Assembly: GCA_038373865.1 (NCBI GenBank)
Contig: JAXGGA010001165.1
Span: forward strand, 1-64,000
Length of the DNA stretch: 64,000 nt
Source: Uloborus plumipes
Lineage: Eukaryota; Arthropoda; Arachnida; Araneae; Uloboridae
Direction: 5' to 3'
The notes under the pieces: model-generated
What the model saw: only the letters and a program-made list of their open reading frames with translations
Database searches by the model: none
What the model was told of the DNA's origin: nothing
Made by a program: the position numbers and the translations under genes
Part shown: positions 49,880 through 61,887 of the stretch, piece by piece
How positions within the stretch are numbered: position 1 is the first letter of the stretch
Layout: each line of letters opens with the position of its first letter

Positions 49880-51154
49880 CCCATGTAGCACAAAGGGTTG
49901 GGGAATGGTTGGCCAACCGTTTCCCACGGAAGTGATGGTTGGGGAATGGTTGGTTGCCGACAACAGTAAGCGAACGATGGCCCAACCGTTTCTGCAAACT
50001 GTTGGGCCAACCAAGAAAATTTTTGATGGCCCATCCAAATTTGAAATCAGTTGGCCCTACTAAAAATAATTCAGTTGGGCCTACGTTGGGAAACCGGCAA
50101 AACTTTGCTGAAAGTATTTTCTAATTTTTCCAGATTGTAAATAAATTTAAATTAAAAGTTTTCTACAATGCTTCATTGCATTTTTCATGCTTTACTGCAA
50201 AGTTTTAGAAAATATATTTTTTTACAGTAAAATAATAACAATTACACATTTTCCGGACGATTTTTACATTTCTTTTCTTTAATCAGCAGATTTACACCAA
50301 TATATTTTTTGCTTGCTGGAAAATATTTTTAGTTTTCCCATTTTTAAGAAACATGTTTCGCCGATTTCGTGAAAACCTTCAAAATAGATTCAATAAAAAG
50401 ATCAGTTATTAATCATTTGATAAAGATAATTTGTTCTAACTATGAAAGTTTATTTTTGTTGTAAGATGAAAAATACTAAACTCCAAGTATTATATTATAA
50501 ATCTCGACAAAGAGTATTTAAAACTGTTTGTAGTATGTAAGTTAAAAATAAATATTGCATTTTTAAATATTACTTGAAATATTATTATTATTCATCGAAG
50601 AAAGATTCGCGATGACACTTTTGTGCAGACGTCAATTTCTGTGTCTAAAAAAGCAGAAATAATATACTTTCTTCTTCAGAATTATAATTTTCGACATATA
50701 GTTAAAAAATCGTCAATATTCCATTTTTATTCTTCATTCTGATTTAAAATGGCTTATCGAAAAATGCAAAATGAAAAACATCAATTCCACTGAAATCGTA
50801 AACGTACAAAAGGCTTACAGATGCTTCCGTTGCAGTGGAATCGTGGCGTGATCATATGGCGCGGAGCTCGTAATCGAATGGTCCGGGGTTCAAACCCCGA
50901 GCGGGAGCAAAGCGTCAAGCCTGTCCCAAACCGGCTGCACCGAGTATTTTTCATGGGGGAAAAAAAAGGAACGAAAAAAAAATTTTTTTCGACGGTTGGG
51001 AAGACCGTCGGCACTCTGTGGTTGGGCCGTCGTTGGCCCATTGTCGGGCTTCCACTGTTGGTGAATGGTCGCCAAAGCGGCCATTTTGTATCGTTGGTTG
51101 ACCGTGTAGTAAAACCGTTGGCCAACCATTCCCCAACGGTTTGTGCTACTTGGG
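49880..51154. mobile_element. TIR element rich in GGTTGGGGAATGG
   Basis: Left CCCATGTAGCACAAAGGGTT and right inverted CCCAAGTAGCACAAACCGTT, both continuing GGGGAATGGTTGGCCAAC; TA at 49878-49879 and 51155-51156. Many internal GTTGG/CCAAC words. Contains a tRNA-like segment. No coding region; ORFs on both strands reflect the repeats. Confidence 0.75.
50823..50908 (+). mobile_element. tRNA-like head, probably SINE-derived
   Basis: GCTTCCG (50823-50829) can pair with CGGGAGC (50902-50908), and CGGGGTTCAAACCCCG forms a perfect T arm with B box. The D and anticodon arms do not fold convincingly and the length is 86, so I read it as tRNA-derived rather than a working tRNA gene. Confidence 0.5.
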
Positions 51155-51554
51155 TAATGGCTTCAGTAGAATGACAACCAGTCATGCTTAAGAGGGTGAT
51201 TGAAAGGGTGATACGTTCCAATCTCATTTTCTGTACAGTTCCATAAAACTTTGGACTAATATATCTTTGAGTTTTACTCGCAAATCTTTCAAATTTTTGT
51301 TGTTAGAATTATTTTTCAATGGAGCTTTTTCTGGAACAAAAGTTAGGGGACCTGGATTCCATATGAAAAGTTAGGTTTCATATTTATTGACTTTTTTTTT
51401 CACTTCAAACTATCAATTTCTCAACTCTGTATATCATTTTGAGCCTTTTTTTTAATTGGAAGCATGCATGTGGGACGAACGGTTGTGAAAATAAAGTTCA
51501 TGCAAATCAAAGCAGAAAACCCAGTGTGGATATTAACATACAGGGGGACTTAAG

Positions 51555-52214
51555 ACATTTTACATGGACACATCTTGATACACATACATATTGATACATT
51601 ACCACATATTGATAACATTGGGACTTTTTGCCAAATTACAAACAGCTACAAGATTTCACATCTTGTTTTAATAAAAAAGTTATTTTCACCATTGTTTCTC
51701 AAGCTATCAGAATCAGAGGAATTTGCAAAACTATCACAGCTTTTAATTTCGAAATTTCACTAATAAACTTTTGACTAATAGATGCCCAAGAAATCTTGTC
51801 AAAAAAATTTGCTCATGTATAGCTTTCAATAAACAGTTTGCTTCACTTGAAACAGTTCAAACGTATTATACAATCACGATAAACCGAGGATCGCTTCTGA
51901 GGAAGACTTTTTGAAACGTGTACAAATGGTGAAACTGGCAAGAACAATGAGTTTTGATTATTTTTATATGGATTTTAATACTGGTTATTTTTATGTTTTA
52001 TGACCGGAAGGAATATCAGACAGCAGCAAACAACTTCAGGACTTTACTCAGATTTTAATTTGAGACAACCTTCCATATTGGGTGTGCAGGTATGTACTGT
52101 GGAAGGCTAGTTATTAGAATTTTTCTCTTAATTAGTTGAGACAAAACCCCTACTTTTATATATTGCTTATAGTCTCACATTTGTTGCTTTTGCCCATTGC
52201 AGTTCTTTAGTAAA
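51555..52214. other. No recognised feature
   Basis: AT-rich spacer between transposon nests. Confidence 0.4.
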
Positions 52215-53252
52215 TACAGTCAAACCTTGATATCTCAAATTCAAAGGGAGCGGTGAAAAATTTTGAGTTATCAAAAATTCAAGTTGTCAAAATTCTTTGA
52301 TTAGTGGGCGACGGAAGGGGGTACTGCAAGTATATTAGACCAGGCGCTGGAAGGGGTTGAGTATGCAAAATATGAGGACCGCATTTTGACGATGGATTTT
52401 AGTTGAGGAAAGCTCATAGATTAACAATATGGATGTTGCCAGGCTGAATTCTGGTCCAGTTTTTTTCAATCCCCCTCCTAATGGTCACAAGGAAAATCGA
52501 TGGAGTGTGTACTAAAAAGTAAATTTATTGATGACTTTGGTCATAGTTTTCGTTATTTCAAATAGTGGAAGTGATGGTAGGTTGTTTTTAAATAAATATT
52601 CCGGGTATATGTTGTGAAAAATCGATAATTTTTGGAAAAATTCGCTATTTTTCTCAAACATTAACGCCTAATGCCTTCCAAGGTCACTCTTCCTTGAAAT
52701 TGTTATTAACGAAGTTGTAGAGCTTTCAATTTCAGCCAATTTGATATGCTACTTTGCTATATTTCATTAAACCAATCAAAAGTTATAGAGTTTCAAACAC
52801 GCACCTTCATGATAAAAATGGAGCACTTGCCATTCACAAAAATCAAACTGACGCAAAAGGATCGCGCGCTTCCTCTTTCCTCAATGAATTCGACAATCCT
52901 GATTAGCAATGAAGAAGTTGCTATGGATTACTGCAAGACAAATGATGTCACGCTTCAAAGGGGACCCCCTCCTCTTAATTCTGGGGGTTCCGTTCGTGAA
53001 ATTGTGACTTTGTGGCAAGGGCGAGGAAAAGAATAAAGAGAAGTTTGACGTCTAGCATTTTTTAATAAAAATATGTTCATAAAAAGTAGCTTAAGAAAAG
53101 TACTTAATGAAAAAGGGAGAGGGGTGTCCAAAATGTTGAAAAACGTATAACCTCATTTATGGACGGCCCCTTGCCGAGAAATCGGACGAAAATTTAGAAT
53201 TACGTATACGCAGTGCAAATTATTGGACTGGAAGTCAGCACTCTACATACTT

Positions 53253-53400
53253 GCAATACGCCACTAGCTCGTTTATTCCATCCATGGACTGCAGGATTTC
53301 TGCCTTCCGCTCGTTTACTACCCATTCCATGCTGACAAGCTCTAAAAAGCATGGAACTGTAGTCCATGGATGGAATAAATGAGTTGGTGGTATATTGTAT
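53253..53400. repeat. Imperfect hairpin
   Basis: CAATACGCCACTAGCTCGTT then TATTCCATCCATGGACTGCAG pairs with CTGTAGTCCATGGATGGAATA and the inverse of the first block. ~40-base stem, ~65-base loop. Confidence 0.85.
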
Positions 53401-53464
53401 GTTTGTGCCTTAGCCCTGGCTTTAAGACGGTTACTTACTGCTTTATACTGTATTTTCCTGTATA

Positions 53465-55368
53465 CAGGGTGAGTTCGATCGAATCTGCCATACGAAAAGG
53501 GGTGATAGAAGAGCCCAAGTGGAGTATAGAACCACCCATTAGCGGTGTCAATTCGTAACCGTAACCGAGTTATGGTATATTTAAGGAAAATTCACAAAAA
53601 AACAAAATTCTGAGAAAAAGACCAATTTCTGAAGTTCCTGTTGGGTCTACGCACAAAATAAGCACATATTTCGAAAGAGCAGAAAAAATCCTTTAAAATG
53701 ACATCTTTTTCATCAGGATAGTCGCACTTTATAGCGAGTTACAAGCTTTCAAACATTGGAAACACTCAAAAATGAAATTTCATCAAACTTTTCAGTCAAA
53801 AATTTCAGAAACAACCGTATGAGCTACAACCGGTCAAATGCACCAAAAACTTTCCCATTTCACTAGCTTTCAGATGATACAACAGAAAATCCTATTGGGC
53901 TTCAAGTTCAGCAGATATTCCGGCTTTTGTTTGAAACAGTATGAAAATCGTCCTTTGTCAGAATATGGAAACCAGCAAAGAGTCAGACTTTTATGTTCTA
54001 AATTTTCTATTTCATGTAAGTGTACTGGTTTATTTATTCAAGAAAAGGAAAATTTTATAACTAAATATTAAATTGTAACACTTTATTAAGTTAATAATCA
54101 CAACAGAAGATAACAACACGTAGAAACAAAGGAAGCATTACTTTAACGCGCTTTTCACAAAGAAAAATTCAAAATTAAATGAGTTACACTAACATCTATG
54201 AGTACATTTACATGTAAACAATCCTCAACATTTCCCAGAGCTACTGAAATTATCATCCCCCACACTGGATAGATGCCCTTGACCTTTTAAGAGCAAAAAC
54301 TACCGTCGCTCTCAATGAAATTTCATTTCTCACTTTTGCTACTGCTCCATCAAGTCAAATGCGCAAGTCCTGCAAACTGGTTGCATCTGAGCAGTAAACT
54401 GCTTGTTTCAAGAATCTCCAAACAAAGAAGTTCACTGGCGTCAGGTCTGGTGATCTAGGTGGCCAAGGAATAGGACCCAAATGACAGGATGAATGGACTC
54501 CATGAAATTAAATTTCATAGAGAGCGACGGTAGTTCTCGCTCTTAAAAGGCCAAGGGCATCTATCCGGTGTGGGGGATGATAATTCCAGTAGCTCTGGGA
54601 AATTTTGAGGATTGCTTGCATGTAAATGTACTCATAGATGTTAGTGTAACTCATTTAATTTTGATTTTTTTTTTGTCAAAAGCACGTTAAAGTAATGCTG
54701 CCTTTGTTTCTACGTGTTGTTATCTTCTCTTGTGATTATTAATTTAATAAAGTGTTACAATTTAATATTTAGTTATAAAATTTTCCTTTTCTTGAATAAA
54801 TAACTCAGTACACTTACATAAAATAGAAAATTTAGAACATAAAAGTCTGACTCTTTGCTGGTTTCCATATTCTGACAAAGGACGATTTTCATACTGTTTC
54901 AAACAAAAGCCGGAATATCTGCTGAACTTGAAGCCCAATAGGATTTTCTGTTGTATCATCTGAAAGCTAGTGAAATGGGAAAGTTTTTGGTGCATTTGAC
55001 CGGTTGTAGCTCATACGGTAGTTTCTGAAATTTTTGACTGAAAAGTTTGATGAAATTTCAGTTTTGAGTGTTTCCAGTGTTTGAAAGCTTGTAACTCGCT
55101 ATAAAGTGCGACTATCTTGATGAAAAAGATGTCATTTTAAAGGATTTTTTCTGCTCTTTCGAAATATGTGCTTATTTTGTGTGTAGACCCAACAGGAACT
55201 TCAGAAATTGGTCTTTTTCTCAGAATTTTGTTTTTTTGTGAATTTTTCTTAAATATACCATAAATCGGCTACGGTTACGAATTGACACCGCTAATGGGTG
55301 GTTCTATACTCCACTTGGGCTCTTCTATCACCCCTTTTCGTATGGCAGATTCGATCGAACTCACCCTG
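53465..55368. mobile_element. 1.9-kb near-perfect palindromic element
   Basis: Starts CAGGGTGAGTTCGATCGAAT and ends with its inverse; TA at 53463-53464 and 55369-55370. Removing it restores CCTGTATATAATCCGC, which matches the opposite end of the enclosing element. Arms about 865 bp each (to about 54330 and from about 54500) with only scattered differences; the mirrored 77-codon frames at 53838-54071 and 54762-54995 differ at two residues. The loop (about 170 bp) encodes a transposase fragment. Confidence 0.93.
54335..54505 (-). pseudogene. Mariner-type transposase C-terminal fragment in the palindrome loop
   Basis: Minus strand reads GPIPWPPRSPDLTPVNFFVW then RFLKQAVYCSDATSLQDLRI and a stop. 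WPPRSPDLTPxxFFxW is the block around the third catalytic residue in mariner/maT-type transposases. The D/N change after TPV leaves Asn where the catalytic Asp or Glu is expected nearby. Only ~55 codons remain, so the element is the foldback derivative of a Tc1/mariner-superfamily transposon. Confidence 0.8.
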
Positions 55369-56489
55369 TATAATCCGCGGATTATGTGTTAAAAAAGTTT
55401 AAAAATTCTGAGGTGCGTATTATACGCAGCTGCGGATAATCTGATAAAAAAAATTTCAGCTGAAAAGTTTTAATTGAAGTTTCGAAAGTACGTTTTATTT
55501 TATCAAATAATAAACAGATGGCGCTGAAAGCATTCCGTCTCTGTGAAAAGCTAGCTCAACACTCAATCCTCCTGGTCAACACCCTGCTCCTTGCATGTCA
55601 TCCCCCCCCCTGCTCTTTTTGCCGAGCTAAGCAGGCGACTCTCATCGCGTTATCGTCCAATTACAGAGAGGCGCAAATAATACGTCACTCGCTCCGCTGA
55701 AAATGACGAAATAAACTGAGAAGCGAAAGAAATAGTGCTTAGCGCGGTGTTCGAATTTCGGGTGTAATTAAACCCTCCGCTTCAGAAATCAAATTAGTTT
55801 GTGACATTCACGCATTTTTAAGCTTGTTTCTTTAACCATAATCTCCTTTAAGTTGTAAAAATAATTTCACTTTTAGGAGCGTCGCTTTGTAGCGCGGAGA
55901 AATACATTCATTTGAATCGAAAGCGTCAGCCAACAAACAGGTTTCTCATCCGTTCTTCGTGACGTCATGGTCAAAGAACTTTGAATCATTTTAGTATTCT
56001 ATTATAGATCACTTTAAAATCTTAAAAGTTTTATCCTTTCGTAATGCAAATAAGAAAAAAAGCTATGACTATGTTTAGACATGGCGAATCTAATTACGAA
56101 CGCCAAGAAGGTAGCCAGCTGCGTTTTAGGTTCCCTTGCTGTCGCAAGCCACCGGGAGCGAACCAAAAGGCGCCAATGAAACGTCGTCTACTGCGGGACC
56201 CAACGATGACGTATGTGACACACCTCCGATAAGAAATCCGTCTCGGCTGATAAGAAATGCGCGTTAATCAAGCGAAACATTTTTTGAAAAAAAAAAGGTG
56301 CGGACTATACGGCGCCGCAGATTATACGACGCTTTTTTTTTTGGGTGGGAAAAAAGGGCGCTGCGGATAATACGCCGCTGCGAATTATATACAGGAAAAT
56401 ACGGTACTCTACATACTAATTTAAGGAAATTGATATAACAACAATGATTTAATTAAATTTGACTTTGTTGTTAACGAAGATGCCTTGTC

Positions 56490-57600
56490 TACAAAACTGT
56501 TTGGCAAAAAGAGACAACTGTATAAACCATTGGCAATGGTTACGTTAAATTTCTGACAACCCATTTTAATGAAATATGTTTCACAGTTGTTTTTGACGGG
56601 TACATCGACACATCAGAGAGCACAGGAGCAGCAAAATAGAATTGACGACATCACTTCAGGAGATGTGTGGACATCAATGTCACTAAGGAAATTGGAACGA
56701 TAGTTGAACAAGAGGGTTTTGTGTCTAACTTCCATAATAAGAATCAGCTGACAAATCCGTTAATGATGAAGCTGTTGAAAAATGAGATCAAAAAGCTTAG
56801 AGCTTTAGAGGATGCTAACGTTGATATTGTGAAAACAGCTATCACCTGATAGCAAAATTCTTTGTTAGCTATTATTTGAGAGGACGCAGATCTGATTGTT
56901 CTCTTGATAGCCAAAACATCAACTGATCTCAATATTTTGCTGGTAAAATATTGAAGAGGGAATAAGCATACCATTTAATATTCCTGCAGAATTTAAGATA
57001 CGCAGCGCATCTCAAGAGAAAGGAGGTTTGTTCAAATGTACCAGATGTCTCACATCATGCAACATGTATCTGAAGCATATACAAACAGTTTTTTTTTTCC
57101 ATGAATCTATTGAGACTGTTGGGATCATAAGTATCTGTTATGTTATGGTGCTCCAGCAACAGAAAATTGTCTCAACAAGTTCCGCTACAAATCATTTATT
57201 AAAGTAGCCGCTAACATGAAGACCGATCTCTTAACTCCCCCGTACCCCCCGAGTACACTTATTGCTTGGGGAGAAACTTAATGTGGAGCTTCGTACTGTG
57301 AATTGGGAAAGGAAGAATTATCAACTCATCGTTCCAGAACTCCCGGAATTGGATGTTACTCCTGATGAAATCTTGATGATAATTTTGGCCAATACCCAAA
57401 GGAATGTGACACCGGAAGGTGCACTTGTAGAAAACCATTGCTAAACGGCTCTGTGACATGCCTGCATTGCAAGGGCAGTTGCAACAACGGTGTCGAAACA
57501 TTAATCCATAACGCAGGTGACGACGATGACATCAATGCACTACCAATTTCTTAGGACAACTTTTCCACTGCTGGTGGACAGGACTTAGTCCTTCCGCCTC
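56490..57600 (+). pseudogene. Academ-like family protein, C-terminal third, decayed
   Basis: Blocks in order: FDGYIDTSEST (56595); DINVTKEIGTIVEQEGF and FHNKNQL (56670-56750); DANVDIVKTAI (56808), corresponding to the DADxLIVxxAI nuclease-like motif of the family; a VxxDxDLLVLL-like stretch, eroded (56880); YGAPATENCLNKFRYKSFI (57150-57205); PPSTLIAWGE (57250); and a Cys-rich tail ECDTGRCTCRKP and CLHCKGSCNNG (57395-57500). Stops and at least four frame changes. The N-terminal two thirds are absent. The nuclease-like motif recalls the XPG/FEN-type domain reported for Academ elements, but assignment needs profile searches. Confidence 0.65.
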
Positions 57601-57867
57601 AGAATAAAACCAAGATGTCACCTTAAAAGATTATATTTGGATTTTCTAATTACTGCCAGTCCATATTCCATGTAAATATTTTCACAATGTGATTAGTAGT
57701 AATGTGATAAAAACTATAATTACAAAAAGATGCTGTCCGTCAGTATCATTAACATTATTCATATCATTAAAATGTTAATTATCACTATTATAATGTCACC
57801 ATGTTCATTTCAATAAGAGCAATAGAATTGAATGCACATGTTATAAATTAATTTTTTGATTGCTTAT

Positions 57868-58020
57868 CAGCTAGGTGTCGTGGTGGTTGGTATATGCAGC
57901 TTGGTATGTATTTGGTAGTAGGTTTGAATCCGCAGTTCAAGTGTTCAGCCATTGGATTTTCGAGACGCAAAAAACCATCAGGGTCCATGTCGCATAATTG
58001 CGGCATATTACAGATCCCTT
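57868..58020 (+). mobile_element. Decayed tRNA-derived SINE
   Basis: A-box-like GTCGTGGTGGTTGG (57877-57890), B box GGTTTGAATCC (57921-57931), then a body with CATGTCGCATAATTGCGGCA and ACAGATCCC, a motif I associate with arthropod tRNA-SINE bodies. No target duplication found. Confidence 0.55.
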
Positions 58021-58245
58021 GAGGCCTTATTTGAAAATAAGTCCTTTTTCAAACATTATCGAACAATTCAAACAATTTTTGTCCGATTTCTCGGTGGGGG
58101 GGGGGGGGGGGGGGCATAAACGATGTCACACTTTTTCAGCATTTAGACACCCATCTCCCTTCGTCATTAAGTACATTTCTTCTGCTACTTTGAACATATT
58201 TTTACTAAAAAATGCTAGACAAACTTTTCTTTATTCTTTCCCTCG

Positions 58246-60378
58246 CAGAGGTGGCGCTAGGAAATGTCCGACAGGGGGGCAAGCTTGCCCGACAGGGGGG
58301 CACAGGTATAATTCAAAAATTTAGTTACCCCCCCCCTGTCCCCAGTTCTTCAATTTTTTATGGTACATTCGATTGAAAGGTAATCGTTCTTACCATGAAA
58401 CTAAAACTAAATAGTACAAGTACAAAAACTAAAAATTTTTAAAACCCCCGACCCAGATTAAAATGAACTACACTGCTCAAAAGTATTTAAAATTTAAATA
58501 TATTTATTTTTTTTTTCGAGAGGACAAGGTAAACACGGAAAAAGAAAGATACTCCTTACTAGTAAATTTGTCAATCGCAAAAGCAGAACAAAGAGGAAAA
58601 ATTGAGTATTCTTTTAAAACCTCATACTAAAATCAATTTAGCCCTGGATTAGGAGCGGTTTCTTACTGCTTTATACAATTACTAGTATTTTAATTGTTAG
58701 CAAATAGAAAATGGCGACAGAAAAACTTTTTAAATCATTGAGTTTTCTTTCCCCGTCGACTGGCAATCGTAATATACTATATTTAATATCATACATTTAA
58801 GGCTAAGCCGCATTTGCTAAAAAACGTTAGTTAATATTCGAATGCTATATAATATGGAAGTTCCGAACACATTCTATCACGCATTTTTTTTTCTTTCTTT
58901 TGATACCGTTGTTTTAGCTTTTCAAGTATTTTTTCTCTTCAAAAATAGGGAAAAACGTTTTAAAGGTTTTTACTTACTATCTTCGTTAATTAATGTCATT
59001 CGAAGACGCGACCTAGCTAAGAACAATCTCGATTAACTCTCCTTTCAAACATTTTTTTTTTTTTTGAAATCGGTCCATACGATTAGGCTCTGGAAAGCCA
59101 CAGACAGATACACAGATCGACAAGCACACAGACACGTCAACTTTATAACCCCCTTCCTTCTTGCGCCTGGGGTTGAAAATGGGGATTCTTAAAAATGAGG
59201 ATTGAAAATTTTAGAGGATACACGAAACGAAAAAAGGAAATGAAAAACAAATGAAGTGTAATTGAAATTAATAAATAAAAAGAGTTAGCTTATAAACCAT
59301 TATGCTTGAGAGAGAAAAATAGGAGCAAAACAAAAGTATCAACACTTTTTTGTTGCCTCGCCTCCAAACACACATAGTGTGTAGATTAATTAATTATTTA
59401 CTCGTTGCTATCTAAATGTGCACAATTTTAAATGAAAGAAAGAAAAAAGAAAACATCAAATTCAAATTGCTCCTGCTCCTATTGTAAAAAAAAGCATTCC
59501 AAAAGTTTATAACACACTTACCCAGTTACTTCTGAGTTCTGGAGATGATTTACATCTGTTCTATTCTGTCTGTATAAATTTTAATTCGTTCAAATATTGT
59601 TCCAATTTTTTTCTTTTTGCTAAGAAAGAAGTAACTCCGTGAATGAAAAGTTTTTGAGTTAGAACTGGGGTGGGCTGCTTGCTTCGCTTCTTTAGCTCGC
59701 TATGTAATGGGCGGGAGCCCGCAGCATACGCCCTCCCAGTAGGAAAAAGGGGTCTAAAATCCCCGCGTTCCTCGACAGTTGGTGGGTGACAAAAGCCCTC
59801 AGAGAAACACGTGTCTAGCGGCTGGTCTTAAATGAGGTTGGGGCAATTAAGCACTAAGCAGCTATTTTTTCGTTGATGCTTATCAGATTCTCAGAAAGTG
59901 ACAATGAATGTCCGTTTGCCATGCTGCTGGCCATTTGCGGGTGGGAACCTCTGATGAGAAAAAAAAAAAAAAAAAAAAAGGAAGATTTGCTCTTTTCAAC
60001 CTGAACAAAAATAATTTTCTCCAGCAGAACTTAACGTTCCTCCAAGAGATACGACGGCGGCTAGCCGATTCCTTTTGTTGCTTTCCCGAAGGTTCTCATG
60101 TTCGAACTTGGTCTGAAATCGTGTAATTTGTCGAATACTGAGAATGTTTTAGAAAAAAAAAATAGTTTTTTTCATTGAATGATTTTATTCGAAGAAAATT
60201 ACCAATAGGTCAGAATCAGAAACACTTTCGGCTCTCCGATTTCTGTCGGAAAATTTGATCGTCGGAAATTTTTTCCCGACGAAGCATGAAATTTTCCCCG
60301 ATGGGGGGGGGGGGGGGGCAAGACGTTCCCGACAGGGGGGCAATTGCCCCCCTTGCCCCATAGCTGGCGCCGCCACTG
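58246..60378 (+). mobile_element. hAT-like non-autonomous element, 8-bp target duplication
   Basis: Left end CAGAGGTGGCGCTAGG, right end inverted CAGTGGCGGCGCCAGC; perfect duplication TTCCCTCG at 58238-58245 and 60379-60386. It cuts the right arm of element C; the intact left arm shows the empty site near 53025. 2133 bp, no transposase. 58246-59390 is collinear (inverted) with 5045-6104. Runs of G at 60302-60318 and 59958-59979 A. Confidence 0.9.
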
Positions 60379-61071
60379 TTCCCTCGCCCTTGCCACAAAG
60401 TCACAATTTCACGAATGGAACCCCCAGAATTAAGGGGAGGGGGTCCCCTTTGAAGCGTGACATCACTTGTCTTGCAGTATTCCATAGCAACTTCTTCATT
60501 GCTAATCATGATTGTCGAATTCATTGAGGAAAGAGGAAGCGCGCGATCCTTTTGCGTCAGTTTGATTTTTGTGAATGGTAAGTGCTCCATTTTTAGCACG
60601 AAGGTGCATGTTTGAAACTTTGTAACTTTTGATTGGTTTAATGAAATATAGCAAAGGCATATCAAATTGAAGGAAATTGAAAGCTCTACAACTTCGTTAA
60701 TAATAATTTTAAGGAAAAGTGACCTTGGAAGGTATTAGGCGTAAATGTTTGAGAAAAATAGCGAATTTTTCCCAAAATTATGAATTTTTCACAACATATA
60801 CCCGGAATATTTAATTAAAAACAACCCTCCATCACTTCCACTATGCCAAATAACTAAAATTATGACCAAAGTCATCAATAAATTTACTTTTGAGTATGCA
60901 CTCCATCGATTTTCCTTGTGACCGTTAGGAGGGGGATTGAAAAAAACTGGACAAGAATTCAGCTTGGCAACATCCATATTGTTAATCTATGAGCTTTCCT
61001 CAACTAAAATCCACCGTCAAAATGCGGTCCTCATATTTTGCATACTCAACCCTCCAGCGCGCGGTCTATAT

Positions 61072-61790
61072 GTGAAAAATAGTGCATGTATCTTTGAAAG
61101 TTTAAATTAAACACTTACTTTTTATTGAAATGAAGAAATGAAAAAAACAGAATCAATGCTGGTTTGCATTGAATACAAATCTTTTTCACGTTCAACTACA
61201 ATCTCTAAATGAGAAAGTATTACAAAAGTATCTTTCGTCATACCTGAACAAGATTCAATACATCTTCATTACAAATTAGTAGCGGATGAAGCTTCTGTGC
61301 TTTTTCGTTTTTCATAAGTTTTGCAGATCTCTTCTTCATCCTCTTTAGAAACTAGATCGCAGCAGTAATTTGAGACAGAATTTCCTGTTCTTCCCCCCTC
61401 CCTGATCACACACAGCAACTTCTTCATCAACTTTTAGAAAGTCTTAAAATTCCATTTCATTGAGATTTATCAGTTAAGAAATCCGTCCCCTATCCCTCCT
61501 TAACATAATCCTTTCAGTTTCATCATTAATGTCACATACAGTGGCATGCTCTTCATTCTTCACGAACACAGCTTTCTTTAAGCAATTCTAATCAATAAGA
61601 AAGTGACATCTGAATTGGTTGCCGATAAAATAGAATGGAAACAAAACATGCATGGTTACACACATTTTGGGACAAGGAAATATGAAATGGAATCTGAGCG
61701 AAAATAAAATATTTCGAGTTCTCGAGGGCTTAAAACTGGAAATTTCAACTTAACAAGGTAATTTTAGCATTGATAATGTAGGATGCATGA
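61072..61790 (-). other. Non-arm part of the outer Tigger-like element
   Basis: AT-rich. A minus-strand stretch near 61400-61450 (VDEEVAVCD) and acidic residues after it could be a Tigger transposase C-terminal relic; weak. Confidence 0.35.
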
Positions 61791-61887
61791 AGGGAAAGAA
61801 AAATTCTTCGAGATATCGAAAAATTCGAGTTACCAAGGTTCAAGTTATCGAGGTTCGACTGTATATTAAGAGCTTAGACGTTTACTA

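Larger units (their letters stand above)
49532..51535. repeat. Inverted repeat arms around a TIR element
   Basis: 49532-49660 and the inverse of 51395-51535 share CCTTTATTTTTGCAACCGTT, ATTAAAGAGGC and AGTTTGAAG-type blocks in order (roughly 75-80% similar by eye). Both arms also share a CCCCTAACTT block further in. Either a larger TIR element split by the 49880-51154 element, or two inverted copies. Confidence 0.55.
53448..56404. mobile_element. TIR element (pogo/Tc1-like) inside element C
   Basis: Ends CTGTATTTTCCTGTATA and, inverted, CCGTATTTTCCTGTATATAA; TA at 53446-53447 and 56405-56406. Subterminal GCGGATAAT/ATTATCCGC words on both sides (55374-55440; 56330-56385). The palindromic element 53465-55368 sits 17 bases from its left end, leaving about 1.05 kb of own sequence. 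No transposase recognised. Confidence 0.75.
52336..61068 (+). mobile_element. Element C: foldback DNA transposon, TAG ends, 3-bp target duplication
   Basis: Left end TAGACCAGGCGCTGGAAGGG and right end inverted TAGACCGCGCGCTGGAGGG, with TAT duplicated (52333-52335, 61069-61071). The left arm 52336-53205 matches, in inverted order, 61068-60387 and then 58237-58075; a hAT element splits the right arm. Arms about 870 bp, roughly 90% similar by eye. The centre keeps a C-terminal relic (56490-57600) of the same protein family as A and B. Excluding nested insertions it is about 3.6 kb. Confidence 0.8.
52217..61861. mobile_element. Outer Tigger-like TIR element of a transposon nest
   Basis: Left CAGTCAAACCTTGATATCTC and right inverted CAGTCGAACCTCGATAACTT, flanked by TA (52215-52216, 61862-61863). 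Without element C it would be about 0.9 kb. 61100-61790 (minus) has a possible Tigger C-terminal stretch (VDEEVAVCD). Confidence 0.65.

Noticed and set aside
50823..50908. Possible functional tRNA gene
   Set aside because: Acceptor and T arms pair, but D and anticodon arms do not and it is too long.
53838..54995. Two identical-looking 77-codon genes in opposite orientation
   Set aside because: They are the two arms of a palindromic transposon and show no protein family features.
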